Origin: Diogma glabrata
Taxonomy: Eukaryota; Arthropoda; Insecta; Diptera; Cylindrotomidae
DNA length: 64,000 nt
Reading direction: 5' to 3'
NCBI GenBank assembly: GCA_963693315.1
Contig: OY856188.1
Coordinates: forward strand, 251,387,905-251,451,904
Shown in pieces: positions 12,328-23,967 of the stretch (within the stretch, counting starts at the first letter, position 1; each line of letters opens with the position of its first letter). The notes under the pieces are model-generated. The model ran no database searches and had not been told where the DNA came from. It saw only the letters and a program-made list of their open reading frames with translations. The position numbers and the translations under genes were made by a program.

Positions 12328-13243
12328 ATGTATAAATTAAGTTTGATTTTGATTTTCGCGTTATTCGCAGAATGTGTTCTTGGCGGTGGTAAGAAATATT
12401 GATTTTAGTTCAAAGCAAAATGGTATTCACATTCTATTTTATAAACAGCTTTTCCAGAACTTTTGGATAGTAATATAGATGAATGGGCAGGTCGTGTTGT
12501 TGGAGGACAAAATGCTACCGCTAACCAATTTGGATACCAAGTTTCACTTCGAAGCACTAATAATGCCCATTTTTGCGGTGGATCAATTGTGAATGACCGT
12601 TGGGTTGTATCGGCTGCTCATTGCACTGTTGGGAGAGAAGCGGCAAATGTTCGTATTGTGGTTGGTGCTCTTAATCGGGAAACAGGTGGAACAACAATTA
12701 ATTGTGAGAGAATTGTAAATCATCCAAGTTATAATTATAGTGTCAGTGATATATCATTGCTTCGAACTGCATTTGTGATTGAGTTTACACCAGCAGTTAC
12801 ATCAATTCCTCTAGGTCCTGCCACAATTGGATCTGTACCCGCTGTTGTATCTGGATGGGGACAAACATCAGTATGTTTTCAATTACCATTTTATAGTATA
12901 AAAACAATGAAAATGAATGAAGTTTAATGTAATGTATTTGATTTTATAGCACCCTGGCAGCGCTGCTACCACATTGCAATTCTTAAACAAACAAACAATG
13001 ACAAATGCTCAGTGCCAAGATAGATTACCCGTTGCACAAAGATCTCGTATTTTTGCTTCAAATCTTTGTGCTGGTGGAGTGTCTGGTGAAGGATCGTGTT
13101 TTGGTGACTCAGGTGGTCCTCTGGTTGCCAATGGTGAACTGATCGGTATTGTTTCATGGGGTGTACCATGCGCTCAAGGAAAACCAGATGTATATGTACG
13201 TGTTTCATCTTTTATATCTTGGATTATTTCACACACTGGTTAA
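12328..13243 (+). CDS. Secreted S1A serine protease, brachyurin-like (copy B)
   Basis: Three exons: 12328-12388, 12449-12870 and 12950-13243, with GT-AG introns of 60 bp (phase 1) and 79 bp (phase 0), giving 258 residues. Residues 1-19 are a signal peptide (hydrophobic core [10 protein letters not shown]). A short propeptide ends at Arg36, followed by VVGG, the usual activation cleavage. Catalytic triad: His78 (SAAHC), Asp121 (SDISLL), Ser215 (GDSGGPL). The residue six before Ser215, which sets S1 specificity, is Gly209 instead of the trypsin Asp; Asp241 sits at the chymotrypsin-226 position (GKPDVY). Gly189/Asp226 is known from crab collagenase and implies broad rather than tryptic specificity. 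Six cysteines form the three standard pairs; Cys106 has no obvious partner. Sequons occur at Asn42 and Asn116. The sequence has no breaks. Extracellular digestion is the likely role, but a salivary or other secreted role cannot be excluded. Confidence 0.93.
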
Positions 13244-13491
13244 TTGATTGTGAATATTTTTTGCCTTAGTTTTATTTTAATTTAAACCAAAGAAATTCTC
13301 TAAAATGTAATGACATCATCCAATTTCACCAATAACATTTGAATTATACTAATAACAAATATTTATATGTCTGGCCTATTGGGATATTAAAAATTATCAT
13401 TCTAGTTTTGAAATAATTATCTGATATCACAGTAGGTCAACGTATAATTCATAAAAAATATATAAATAAATGTAAAATGGCAGAAAATTTT

Positions 13492-13992
13492 CAGTTGTAA
13501 TTTCCTAAGGGCGGTGTGATAATTAAAAATAATTTGTTGCCAAAAATTTCGAAAGCAAGTATATCATAATCTTTAAAAACTTAATCAATTTTGATGCAGA
13601 TATCCAACATATATCTTCATCTGATAGGCCGACACCTGAAGACTCAAAAATGTCTACTAATTTAGTTTTCAAACACGTATATCGACACTGTATTCTTACT
13701 TCAACTAATCGCTAATTGCTAAAACGAATAAGTTTAAATCGCTAAATTGGTTTTATTCAAAAAAGTTAATTTTCGAAAATAATTAATTATTTTCATATAA
13801 TTATGAGTAGTAATTTTCCAGTTAAAGCACAAGGCCGTAGGCCGAGGGCGATTATCAATACCACTTGTTTGAGGAATTTTTCAAAAAATTGTGAGAATTT
13901 ATTAACGAACGAGGGGAATCCGGTTAGAAAATTTCGAAATTTTTAGAAAAAAATTATTTCGAATTATCACCGCCCTTGTGAAATTACAACTG
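13492..13992. mobile_element. hAT-like MITE (copy B)
   Basis: The 501-bp element begins CAGTTGTAATTTCC and ends GAAATTACAACTG, with AAGGGCGGTG just inside each terminus. Flanking octamers AAAATTTT (13484-13491) and ATAATTTT (13993-14000) match at 7 of 8 positions. CAG-starting ends and an 8-bp duplication fit the hAT superfamily. There is no coding capacity. Confidence 0.6.
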
Positions 13993-14157
13993 ATAATTTT
14001 CAATATCCCAGTAGGCCAGACGTATAAATATTTGTTATTAGTATAATTAAAATTTTATTGATGAAATTGAACGATGTCATTTTAGACAATTTCATTGGTT
14101 TAAATTAAAACAAAACTAAGGCACATTTTAGTTGTAATTTTCCAAGGGCGGTGATAA

Positions 14158-14353
14158 TGCATCGTTGCTACAATGGCTATGGCGAAAAAAACATCCAAAT
14201 TAAAATGAGAAAGAAAGAAAAAAATAACTGAGGAGAGAATGAAAAAGCAACAGAAAAGAAGTAAATCGAAATTACAAATTGTTGCTTTTTCATTCTCTCT
14301 TTAGTTATTATTTTCTTTCTTTTTCATTTTGCACAGCCATTGTGGAAACCATG
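14158..14353. repeat. Long hairpin (copy B)
   Basis: An inner stem of 50 bases (14202-14251 against 14281-14330) has only a few mismatches and a 29-base loop. Outer arms around TACAATGGCT and AGCCATTGTG extend the fold. It could be a small MITE or a transcribed foldback. Confidence 0.8.
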
Positions 14354-15165
14354 CATAATTCGAAATAATTTTTTGCCAAAAATTTCGAAAGCAAGTTTAT
14401 TGATTGATAAAAGCAAGAGGCCGTAGGCTGAGGGCTATTATCATTATTCAATACCACTTGCTTGAGGAGTTGGCCAACTGCGATATCAGTTAATTATTTC
14501 AAAAAATATTTGATAATTTTTAATATCAAAGTAGACCAGACGTATAACTATTTGTTATTAGTATAATTCATATTTTATTGCTGAAATTGAATGATGTCAT
14601 TACATTTTAGAGAATTTCATTGGGTTAAAATAAAACTAAGGCAAACAATTTTGAAATAATAAATTTTGAAATAATTAACTGATATCGCAGTGTGCCAACG
14701 TTTAATTCATAAAAAATATAATACAAAAATAAAAAATGGCAAAACATTTTCTAAACGAATTCCCCTCGTTCGTTGATAAATTCTCATAATTTTTTGAAAA
14801 ATTCCTCAAGCAAGTGGTATTGACCCGCCTACGGCCTCTTGCTATTATCAATATACTTGCTTTCGAAATGTTTGACAAAAAATTATTTCGAATTATCACC
14901 GCCCTTGGGAAATTACTACTCATAATTATATGAAAATAATTAATTATTTTCGAAAATTAACTTTTTTGAATAAAACCAATTTAGCGATTTAAACTTATAT
15001 GTTTTAGCAATTAGCGATTAGTTGAAGTAAGAATACAGTGTCGATATACGTGTTTGAAAACTAAATTAGTAGACATTTTTGAGTCTTCAGGTGTCGGCCT
15101 ATCAGATGTAGATATATGTTGGATATCTGCATTAAAATTGATTAAGTTTTTAAAGATTATGAATA

Positions 15166-15844
15166 CCAAAACAATCTGAAAATTGATTCCAAGTTCGATC
15201 ATTCATATGAAATACATTTTTTCACAAGACTAAAGGCCTTAAAAAATGCGAAACTTTTTTATGTCAACATACCTGCAATTGTTTATGCATGGATATTTTC
15301 AAGGTTTCCAAAAATTATGCTTCTTCCAATACCATCAGTTTTTTTAAATTACCGCATTCATCAGCATCAAACAGGACTATAACATTTCTTCTCTTCCCTA
15401 TTATATTTTTCTATATCTTTCTATTAAATATAACCCGAAATCTACTTCCAACAGATACAATCGTACCAAGCGTGTATTTCATTCTATAGTTCCAAGCCAT
15501 ATTTCCCTAGTCCCTAGCCCATATTTCATTCTATAGTCCCTAGCCCATATTTCATTCTAGTTTCCTTCAATACTAACCTCAATATCCAATCTGATGCCAA
15601 CTATAGCACATAAATATTTCAACAAGTATACCAAATCATTTGCATTACAAAGAGCAGCATCTGTATTAAAAACACATTATAATGGTTTTTCAGTTTCAGT
15701 TTATTTTGATATTCTACAAGAAATATTCTACAAATGCTGCAATAAAAAAAATGTAGAAAAATATCAATAAAAAATTACATTTTCTCTAATATAAAAATAT
15801 TTATATTATACGAAAAGGGAGATAAGGAGAAGAAAAACTACTCG
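15166..15844. other. AT-rich spacer, no gene seen
   Basis: No protein family is recognised. A short local duplication of CATATTTCATTCTATAGTCCCTAGCC-type sequence lies at about 15498-15560. The block is duplicated at 40826-41504. Confidence 0.5.
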
Positions 15845-17605
15845 TTTTAGGTAGATTTCATATAAAAATCTACCTATTGCAATGTCCGTCATCTCGGAAC
15901 ACAAAAAAAATTTTTTTTTCTAAAGGATTTTTAGAGAAAATGAAAAGTTATTTCGGATTGCAAAATTAAAGTAATTTTCGATATGAACTTTAGCTTAATT
16001 GCTTACAACAAACCTTTCAAATTAAAAATTCAAATTAAAATTTTCCTAACCAAAGATATAGCAATAAATTGACCTTGCGTCAGATATTAAGTTTCACATT
16101 GATTGACAACAATCCATAATGACTTTATACTCGTAACTTAGGATGTTGATTAGAATGTTGACTTAAGATGTTGACAAATATTCAATAATCCTATGAATTC
16201 ATACATCGTAATATCTAGAAATTTAATACAAAAAATCCCAATGAAATTAAGTTTCCAATATGTAATCATAGATGAAAGATTCAACTTAAGTAAATATGAA
16301 AAAAGATGAAGTTTCAATTTAGAAATTATCTGAACATAAACACTAAAATATGATTCGTCATTGCCGCTGTGGTTAAGTTGTGTAATACACACGGGATTTG
16401 AACATGTATCTCTGATGAGTGTGAGTTCGAATCCTGGCACGAAACACAAAAAAAAAAAATTTTCTAAAAGAATTTTAGAGAAAATGAAAAGTTATTTGAA
16501 ATATCAAAATTCAAGTGATTTCCAATATGTACTTAAGCGAAATTGCTCACAAAAAACCCCTCCAAATTATATATATAACGATATGAAGTATATCGAAATT
16601 TAGCGGCACTCTCACAGTCGCAATTTTTGACCAAAAAAATTTTTGTGCATGTTGCGGCAAATAATCTCTTAGATAAGTTCGTGAACTAGCCATATAGGGA
16701 TACCATTTAAGCGGCTAGAGCCCTAAAAGTCAAATAATCTAAAAAATAATCTAAAATTGATAAATATTGAATATTTTAATCTTATTTATCATTTTTTGTC
16801 AGAGGTTTTCACCTTGGTGTTTAGGGTTCCTTGTCGTGGTCTGTTTCTGTACCACGAGCTTCAATGGGATACTTTAGTATCACAATACTAAAGTAGTGGC
16901 GAGCACAATTATTGGATCACCGCATTCCTGATGTTTTAAAAATGTACTAAACTTTGTTGTCCTTGATCTAAATGAAACTGACCAAGCTCACAGTTGTAAA
17001 CTTTTGCACACGTAGATGCAACATAAATCTTTACCAAATTTAAAAATAAAATTATCCACGTCCAGAGATTGCGACCTCGGGGCTGTTGAAACGAATGCAA
17101 ATGCAAACGGTCATGCTTATATCAATTATGAGTTTCTGTTATTTAAACTCCTACTTTCTTTTAGATACACTTTTCATTTTTGACCTCAGAGATTTTCAGC
17201 TTTCTAACCGAGGCGGTTCCAATGGAATTAACGTTATACTAACATAATGCACGACACTCTCATATTTTTTTTTTGCAAAAGTTTTGAGTTTTGTTTTTTT
17301 TTCGTTATAAATTATGTGGTATTGCAGGTGTGACGTAGTGAGAACGTTAATTAACTCTTTGGTGGATTTAATATGTTATTAAAAGTAGTTTTCACCAACT
17401 TAAATAAAACTGTCCTCAAATTGCATTGATAAAGTTGTTTCGGATAATTTATTTAATTTGGTTTGATAATTTTTTTGAATTATTCTGTTGCTACTTAAAT
17501 TTTTTTTTTAAACTAATCTGACACATCTAATTTTATTTGTACACAAAACTGTCTGACCCCGAAATCTACCTATTTCTAGCGGATATACCTGCCGCTGGAC
17601 TTTTT
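15845..17605 (-). mobile_element. Element X, copy 1 (uninterrupted)
   Basis: Reading on the minus strand, X starts AAAAAGTCCAGCGGC at 17605, has TAGGTAGATTTC at 17573, and ends with a hairpin AGGTAGATTT..AAATCTACCT near 15848-15880, followed by AAAA. The sequence matches 25553-25712, then 29292-30323 and the tail at 33543-33660. It has no ORF. The subterminal TAGGTAGATTTC is complementary to the terminal hairpin arm. A short TA run (about 16569-16577) is expanded into a long array in copy 2. A roughly 540-bp internal unit with a tRNA-like block is present, with a partial second copy near 15890-16030. This layout resembles Helentron-associated non-autonomous elements (HINE/DINE-1 type), by inference. 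Confidence 0.75.
16362..16442 (+). repeat. tRNA-like block with Pol III box A and box B
   Basis: TGGTTAAGTTGT resembles box A and AGTTCGAATCC resembles box B, about 50 bases apart, followed by an A-rich run. The stems do not fold into a tRNA. The same block occurs at 42022-42102 and, inverted, near 56645-56735 and 57190-57280. Confidence 0.65.
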
Positions 17606-18600
17606 CATATCAAGCCTAAGAGTAAACAATTGAACATTGATGGATTTTTTTTTATATCTTTTGATTTTTTTCTGTTATTGTAATTGTTGCTCCTATCTTA
17701 ATCTGTAATAAATAGATTAAAACAATTGCTTGAGCTATTGTTGTTTTGAGTAGACTTGTAAAAACCTATTTTGTAGAGGTTCAACATCTGGGTGGGTCAT
17801 TTTTAAAATGTGTTTATGATCTACACTCTACAGAGTAGATTTCTATTCTTAACAGTTTTCGAAATTAATTTGAACCAAAAGTGGCTGAATGTTAAACTCA
17901 TTTAAAACTACGTTTTCCAATACGCTGATCATGTTGTCAATTGTCATGATCGGTGTGTGTGATACACAAAATGTTAAAACTTTGCAAATAGAATGTTTCT
18001 GTTCGATATAATCATTTTGGCACGAAGTATTATGGTTATCTCTTAGGGAAGACGCAAAAATGTTAAGTTTGGGTAATTTAGTCTATTTTTTATGAAAAAC
18101 TACCTTCAATGTTTCGATTGTTGCATATTTTTTCCATATTAATTGACGAAAAATAGAAGTCTATTGATGTCAAGTCTGACGAGCTGGGTGACATTTTTGC
18201 GAAGAAATTGATTATAAGAGACGAAGTCAAACGAGGTTAATTGAGTGATTCTGAGTCCTGTTAGAATATTAATTTTTTACGTGTTCAAAGGGTAAGGCCG
18301 TCCATTTTTAACACGTGATCGAAAAACCAGCGGCGAGTAACCATTGGCAGCTATCAATCCAATTTCCAAATTGTCGTTTGTTTCTTTGAATATTGTTGAA
18401 CCGTTGAATTTGTTCATTGCAGGACCAAATTTTTCAATTTGTTGGGTTCTTGCAAGCATTTTATGGTTCGGATTTTTATTTCACCACAATTTTCAATTGT
18501 GTGACGAGGGGTCTCCCAAATACCTGTTAGTTTAAATCTTCAATAACTTCTAATCCTGGCTTATGATCTAATGGCAACTTAGTATATAAGGTTTTAGTAC
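17606..18600. other. Non-coding interval in duplication B
   Basis: No gene or known repeat is recognised. Open frames at about 18277-18535 lie on opposite strands of the same sequence and show no family match. Confidence 0.5.
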
Positions 18601-19780
18601 TGTTTTTAATATTTCTGCATTACAACTTCCGGTTTGACACTTCCGGTTAACAAGTTTTTTTCCAGGTGTTTATCCCTACTGTGGCCTACAATTACCGATC
18701 GATTCTCATGAAACGTTGATAAGAGCTTTCAAGTAACACGAGAAAGATTTTATCAGCTTTTGGAGTACATTGGATAAAGGGTTGGAGGGTCCACCATACA
18801 ACAGGTGAGTTTCTCCACTATGTTTTTTATGTTTGTTGGGAGCATACAACATTCGTTCGTGAATGAATTTTGATGACACTTTGGAAAAAGATGCAAATAT
18901 GTATGGTGAAGAACTGATTGATTTTTTAGCGATAATGAACAAAGTGGTTGGGGTCCCCCGAGCACCTGTTTTTTGAAAGATCAATAACATCTGTGCCTGA
19001 TAATCGAATTCAATGAAAGTTGGTACATAAGCATTTAGTTCACGACAGTTCTGCATCCCAACTTCCGGTTTTTCACTTCCGGTAAAAAAATTTTTTTGTA
19101 CTGTTTTGAAGTTTTTTCAGTGTCTTTATGCACTTTATGCCTACAGCCTACAATAATGAAGTGATTATGATGAAACTTATGAAAAAGGTTCCAATTAGTG
19201 TGAGAAGATGGTTATCATCTTTTGGGACACATTGATCAAAGTGGCGGGGGTCTATAATACAACTGCTGACTTTTCACACTTTGTTTTTAAAGTTTGTTGG
19301 GAACATACAGACTTCATTTATTAATCAATTTTAATGACTCTTTGAAGAAAGAAAAAGACTTAAATTGCAACGGAATGATTAGTTTTTGGAAAATATTGGG
19401 ATGGGTGGTGGGGGCCTCCCGAACACCTGTTTATTGTGTCACAGTTTTTTCAATGTTTGTTGGGAGCAAAAAACATTCGTTCGTGAATGAACTTTGATGA
19501 CACTTTGGTAAAATATGCAAATATGTATGGCAAAGTACTGATTAGTTTTTGAGCGATAGTGAACAAAGTGGTTGGGGTCCATAGAGTACCTGTTTTTTTT
19601 AAAGCTCCATAAAATCTGTGCCTGATAATAGAATTGGTTGAAACTTGCAACATAAATATTTCGTACGGTTCTGCAACAGAAGTTTCGGTTTGTCCCTTCT
19701 GGTTAAAAATTTTTTTACTTTTTCTCGTACAACAGAATTTAAGTTTGTTGGGGATACTACTGCTATCTTTAATATTTTTA
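18600..19780. repeat. Diverged tandem repeat of about 400-460 bp units
   Basis: The motifs ACTTCCGGTTT with CACTTCCGGTTAA, TTTGTTGGGAGCA with CATTCGTTCGTGAATGAA, and GTGGTTGGGGTCC recur two to three times each. An inverted match to part of the unit lies in E1 at about 23050-23470 (CCGGAAGTTGAGATGCAGAAC). Overlapping open frames are by-products. Confidence 0.8.
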
Positions 19781-19901
19781 TTATTAGATTTACGCGAAAT
19801 CTATAACATTGGTTAGCCTTTAATTAAAGTATTTGATGGATATTAGCTCACTATATATTCAGAACACGATGTTGCCAGAGCTGTGGTGAAGTCAGTCTGT
19901 G

Positions 19902-22900
19902 AAAAAATTTTCAATTTTTGATTTTGTAATAATTTTTGCAATATTTTTAGAATTTTGGAAAAGTTTGAATCTAAGAATTTTTGAAATATTATCGGAATTT
20001 AAAAAAAGTTTAAATATTTGATTTTATTCTAATTTTTGGAATATTTTTGGAATTTTGAAAAAGTTTGATTTTATTTAATTTTACAATATTTTTGGAATTT
20101 TGATTATAATTTTCCGGCAACGTATTGATGTTTCGTGTTAGTTTGTAATAAATTTTTAAACAGAGAAAAAACATCTTCTTTAACAAAGAGTTATGTTTGA
20201 TATACATCGCTGCCCAAAACTAAAAACCATGTCCTCATAAAAGTTTTTTGCCGAAAACTATATCATAATCCTTAACCCAGACCGAAGTCTTGATATCTCA
20301 GAGCTGTGAGATTTCAGCCGCTCCATATTTTCTTCTTACAATTTGAAAGAAAATATAAGCATAATCCATCATATCGTTTGTTTCTTTGCACCACAACGTG
20401 CGTCAATTTAAAATTTATTTTATACTTTTTAGTTCGTTTCCACAAAAGTGTGTTTCTATATTTTTATAGTCTTTGGATTGTTTTTTTATGGTGTATCATA
20501 AAGTACATAATAACCCTATCTATATAATATGGAATAACACATCAGGCAAATCCATGGTTTGCTTGCACATACGCATTCTTTTGTCGAAATTTTCCGTGAA
20601 CATTTCCGTTTTCCTGATCGCCAAAACAAAATTGTTATACTATGCACGTCATTTCGATATTATTTACACTTTGTTTGCATTTTAGTTTCATTTTATTGAA
20701 TTGATTTTATTTAAATTTTCGTTGCATTTTCGTTGCATTTTATTTGCATTTTTTTGCACTTTATTTGCATTTTCTTGCAAATGCAAATACAGTGCAAATA
20801 AAATGTAAATTAAATGCAACTAAAATGCAAATAAGGTGCATATCAAATGCAACTAAAATGCAAATTTAATTATACTTCATTTGCATTTTATTAGCACCTT
20901 ATTTGCATTTTATTTGCACTTTACTTGCATTTTAGTTGCATTTTATTTGCGTTTTACTTGCAATTTATTTGCACTTTATTTGGACTTTATTTACACATTA
21001 TTTGCAATAAAATGCAAATTGCAATTAAAATTCAAATAAAATGCAAACTAAATGCAAATAAAGTGCAAGAAAAACACAAATAAAATGCAACTAAAATGAA
21101 AGTAAAGTGCAAATAAAATACAAATGAAGTGCTTATAAAATGCATATAAAGTACAATTAAATTTCTATTTTATTCATTGGTTCAGGATCTCTTTCAATAC
21201 TAGTAATGATGAAGCAGTGGGACCATTAACAAATTCTTTTTTATCAAAAGCAAACGAAACGTCTAGATAAAATTTCGTTGAGTGAGCCAAAAAAATTATT
21301 TTTACACAAATCGAAACTGATTTTTTTGACAAACATATTATATATAATATAATATAATATAATATAATATAAACATATTTTTGTCTAAAAATACTTCACA
21401 CATAAAGGAAATTATGTAGATGCAATGAAATACACTTAATTGAAAAATATTTTTCTTCGTGAATCGTAAATTTCGTTTTTTGAGCAAACGTTGTAATTAT
21501 GGCAAGAAAATTTGCTGAGAAGTTTCGTGTGTGAATCCTGATTCGGTCACTTCTGATAAACAGGTACCGTTGCATAATGTATGTCAGAAGCAGATTAAAT
21601 TTTCATTTTTCACAAAAGTTGTAATTTTTGAAAAAAAAAAAAAATTAACCGGAGATGGAAACGTTTTTGGAAAATATGAGATTGTTTCAAATTATGTCGT
21701 TTTTTTCATAAAAGTTGTTATTATTGAAAAGAAGTATTGTCCTAAAAGTAGATCAGCGCAGAATTTTGATCAGAAATATTTTGACAGTTAAAGTTATATA
21801 ATAACAATAATGATCGAAATGGAAAAAGGCAATTGGTTTCCGTTCAACATTTTTGAAAAGTGTCAATTTTTTTTAAATCAACTAAGATAACAGGCTGATA
21901 ATATATCTGCAAGGTGAATCTAGAGAAAACTTATCACCAACATCTCACCAAATTTTTTTTAAATTTTGTAAAAATTATCTACATACCACAAATGTTTGTA
22001 GTAGATATATTATATTCAACGTCCTTACTTTAAACAAAGCACAATATTGTGATTATCTATTTCTTATCAAATACAACATAAACATTGTAAATTTATCACA
22101 AAGTAGAATCAATGAAATACCAGTGTAAGTACATACTTTTCTAATGATAATAATCAGGTACCAACTGACGTATGCTTTCTAAAATGTATATTTAAAACTT
22201 ATTTTTAGATAGACAATCAGATAATTTCGTTTTATTTAAACCTATCTGTGTTGTTATCAAAACTTCAAATATCAATAATTGTCGTTTTATCCATTTAAAA
22301 TATCAGTAAATTTATCAGATTAATTTAATAAAAGTTGAAACACTGATTTACTCTACCGAATTGTAAAGCCATAGAATAATTATTTGAAGGTATTAATAAT
22401 AAATACAGAAGCACTTTTCGAAAAGATTTGGATGTTACGTAATAATTATGCCAAGTAGAAAAGTCAATCATTTTGAATATTAGAAACCTCCGAGTATTTC
22501 GAATTATGTAGAAAATCTAATTATCGAAAATGTTTTGTTTTCAACTTGTTTCAGCTTGACACAGGGTATCCGTCGTTTTTGTAATGAAGTTTAATAGTCA
22601 AAACTTAATAGTTTTGACTATTAAACTTTAAAATGCACCATTTTCATAAGCTAAAATTTACATTTTTGATGTTTTTTTAAACTGATATCACAATTTTTTG
22701 TAGTGAATAATAAATGTTATGAGCTTGGATTATAATTAAACAAATTATAAAATTAATTATTGATTTCATTTTGATATAAGTACCTAATTTGATTTATTGT
22801 CATTAATTTTTCTTTATATCCAATATTTTGGCATATTCCTGGATATAACTCAAATTTAACATCAATACAAAATATATGAAAAAAATATTGCGACGCTGAT

Positions 22901-23967
22901 GCATAGGCTAACTTCACCAAAGCTCTTGAAACAAAATGCTCTGAATATAAAGTGAGCTAAAACCCATAAAATACTTCAATTAATGCCTAACCGGTGTTGT
23001 AGACTTCGCATAGTTATAATTAAAAAGACATTAAGGATAACTGTAGTATACAGACATAAAAATCTAGTTGTAACAGACATAAAAATCTTCTTGTTCGAAT
23101 AGAGAAAGCAAAAACTTTGTTATCGGAAGTAACATACTGGAAGTTGAAATACCACTCTGATCAGTGTGTTCCATAAAGTTGTTCAATATATTCTCACAGT
23201 AATTGAAACCTCTTTTATAAGTTTCATCATAATCACTTCATTATTGTAAGGTGTAGTGTGCATAAAGACACTGAGAAAAATTCCAAAAATTTGTTTTACC
23301 AGAAGCGAAAATCCGGAAGTTGAGATGCAGAACTGTTGTAAACCGTTCTAAATGCTTATGGATCAAGTTTCATCCAATTCGATTATCATATACAGATGTT
23401 ACTGAGCCTTCAAAAGATGCTCGGGAGACCGTCACCGTTCTGTTGAATTTCTTTAAAAAACTAATCAGCGGAAGTGTGTCAAAAAAATCATTAAGTGTGT
23501 TAAAAACAAATTTTCATATTTTTGGCTTAAAAAACGTTAATTTTAAGTGATTACGAGTAGGAACATTGAATTCTGAGAAATCTTGATGGTAGGGACCTGA
23601 GTGATTGTATGTCTCTGGGGATGGTATGTGAGATCAAAAACTAGATTATTGCATTATAAGTTTGTCAAAAAAATGTTGTCAATTGTGTCAAAAGAAAGAT
23701 TTTTATTTAGTCTCTTACAGAATTTTTGAGAAAAAAATAAAATTAATTATTTGTTGAAATGAAATTTTATTATTATTATTGAGAATTATGGCATTATAAG
23801 TTTGTCAAAAAATGATTTCATTTATTTTTTTAGCCAATTTTTTGGGAAAAAAAATGTAACTGTTTATATGACGTAAATGTAATTGAAAATGAAATTGGAT
23901 ATGGAAATTTTTGACTAAACAGAGATAAAAAAATAATTCTACTTTAAGAAAGAGTTATGTTTGATAT
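19902..23967. repeat. Large non-coding repeat E, copy 1
   Basis: Homologous to about 48640-52150 and 52770-57540. Left to right it contains T-rich repeats of the type TTGATTTTGTAATAATTTTT, a conserved block around TTTTCCGGCAACGTATTGATG (about 20108), the ATTTGCAT array, a roughly 2-kb unique part, an inverted piece of the 18600-19780 repeat, and motifs GTGTGTCAAAAA near 23475. A short ATAAT run lies at about 21344-21372. No protein family is recognised in any frame. Class unknown. Confidence 0.8.
20690..21140. repeat. ATTTGCAT-rich array with alternating orientation
   Basis: Units of 11-12 bp such as TTTTATTTGCA run forward, then as TGCAAATAAAA, then forward and then reversed again, giving several potential hairpins. 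Equivalents lie at about 49375-49690 and 53535-53890. Confidence 0.85.

Larger units (their letters stand above)
13250..15165. repeat. Nested inverted repeats downstream of protease B
   Basis: Several families are interleaved here. The block just after the stop codon (about 13258-13390) recurs inverted at about 14000-14125 and again at about 14515-14650. The block 13560-13830 recurs inverted at about 14900-15160. A terminal motif AAGGGCGGTGATAATT and its complement appears four times, near 13507, 13970, 14143 and 14900. The arrangement fits MITEs inserted into one another. Short open frames here are not genes. The protease polyadenylation site may fall within this repeat (AATAAA near 13463). 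Confidence 0.85.
9141..19901. repeat. Segmental duplication, copy B
   Basis: The whole block matches 34797-45570 in the same order and orientation, with scattered substitutions and small indels (offset 25656, then 25660 after a 4-base indel near 14125, then 25661 after a T-run near 16640). The right breakpoint follows GTGAAGTCAGTCTGTG at about 19901. After it copy B enters repeat E1, while copy C enters unrelated sequence. The left end is hidden by the gap. Confidence 0.97.

Noticed and set aside
12966..13208. Minus-strand open frame opposite protease exon 3 (also 38622-38864)
   Set aside because: It is the antisense shadow of a well-supported exon with catalytic Ser and splice sites.
12328..13243. 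Annotation of the proteases as trypsins
   Set aside because: The trypsin specificity Asp at position 189 is Gly in every copy.
13801..14923. Small open frames in the inverted repeats (for example 14702-14923, 15011-15202)
   Set aside because: They are reverse-complement readings of MITE sequence and appear in the duplicate by descent only.
16361..16603. Open frame and possible tRNA gene at the tRNA-like block
   Set aside because: The acceptor and T stems do not pair, and the block is part of a repeat unit; it is not a functional tRNA.
15845..17605. Element X as a canonical Helitron
   Set aside because: The terminus is CTACCTAAAA and lacks the CTRR end; only a Helentron-like reading remains possible.
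18706..19653. Overlapping minus-strand frames in the CTTCCGG tandem repeat
   Set aside because: Several frames of the same repeat are open; no domain or start context supports any of them.
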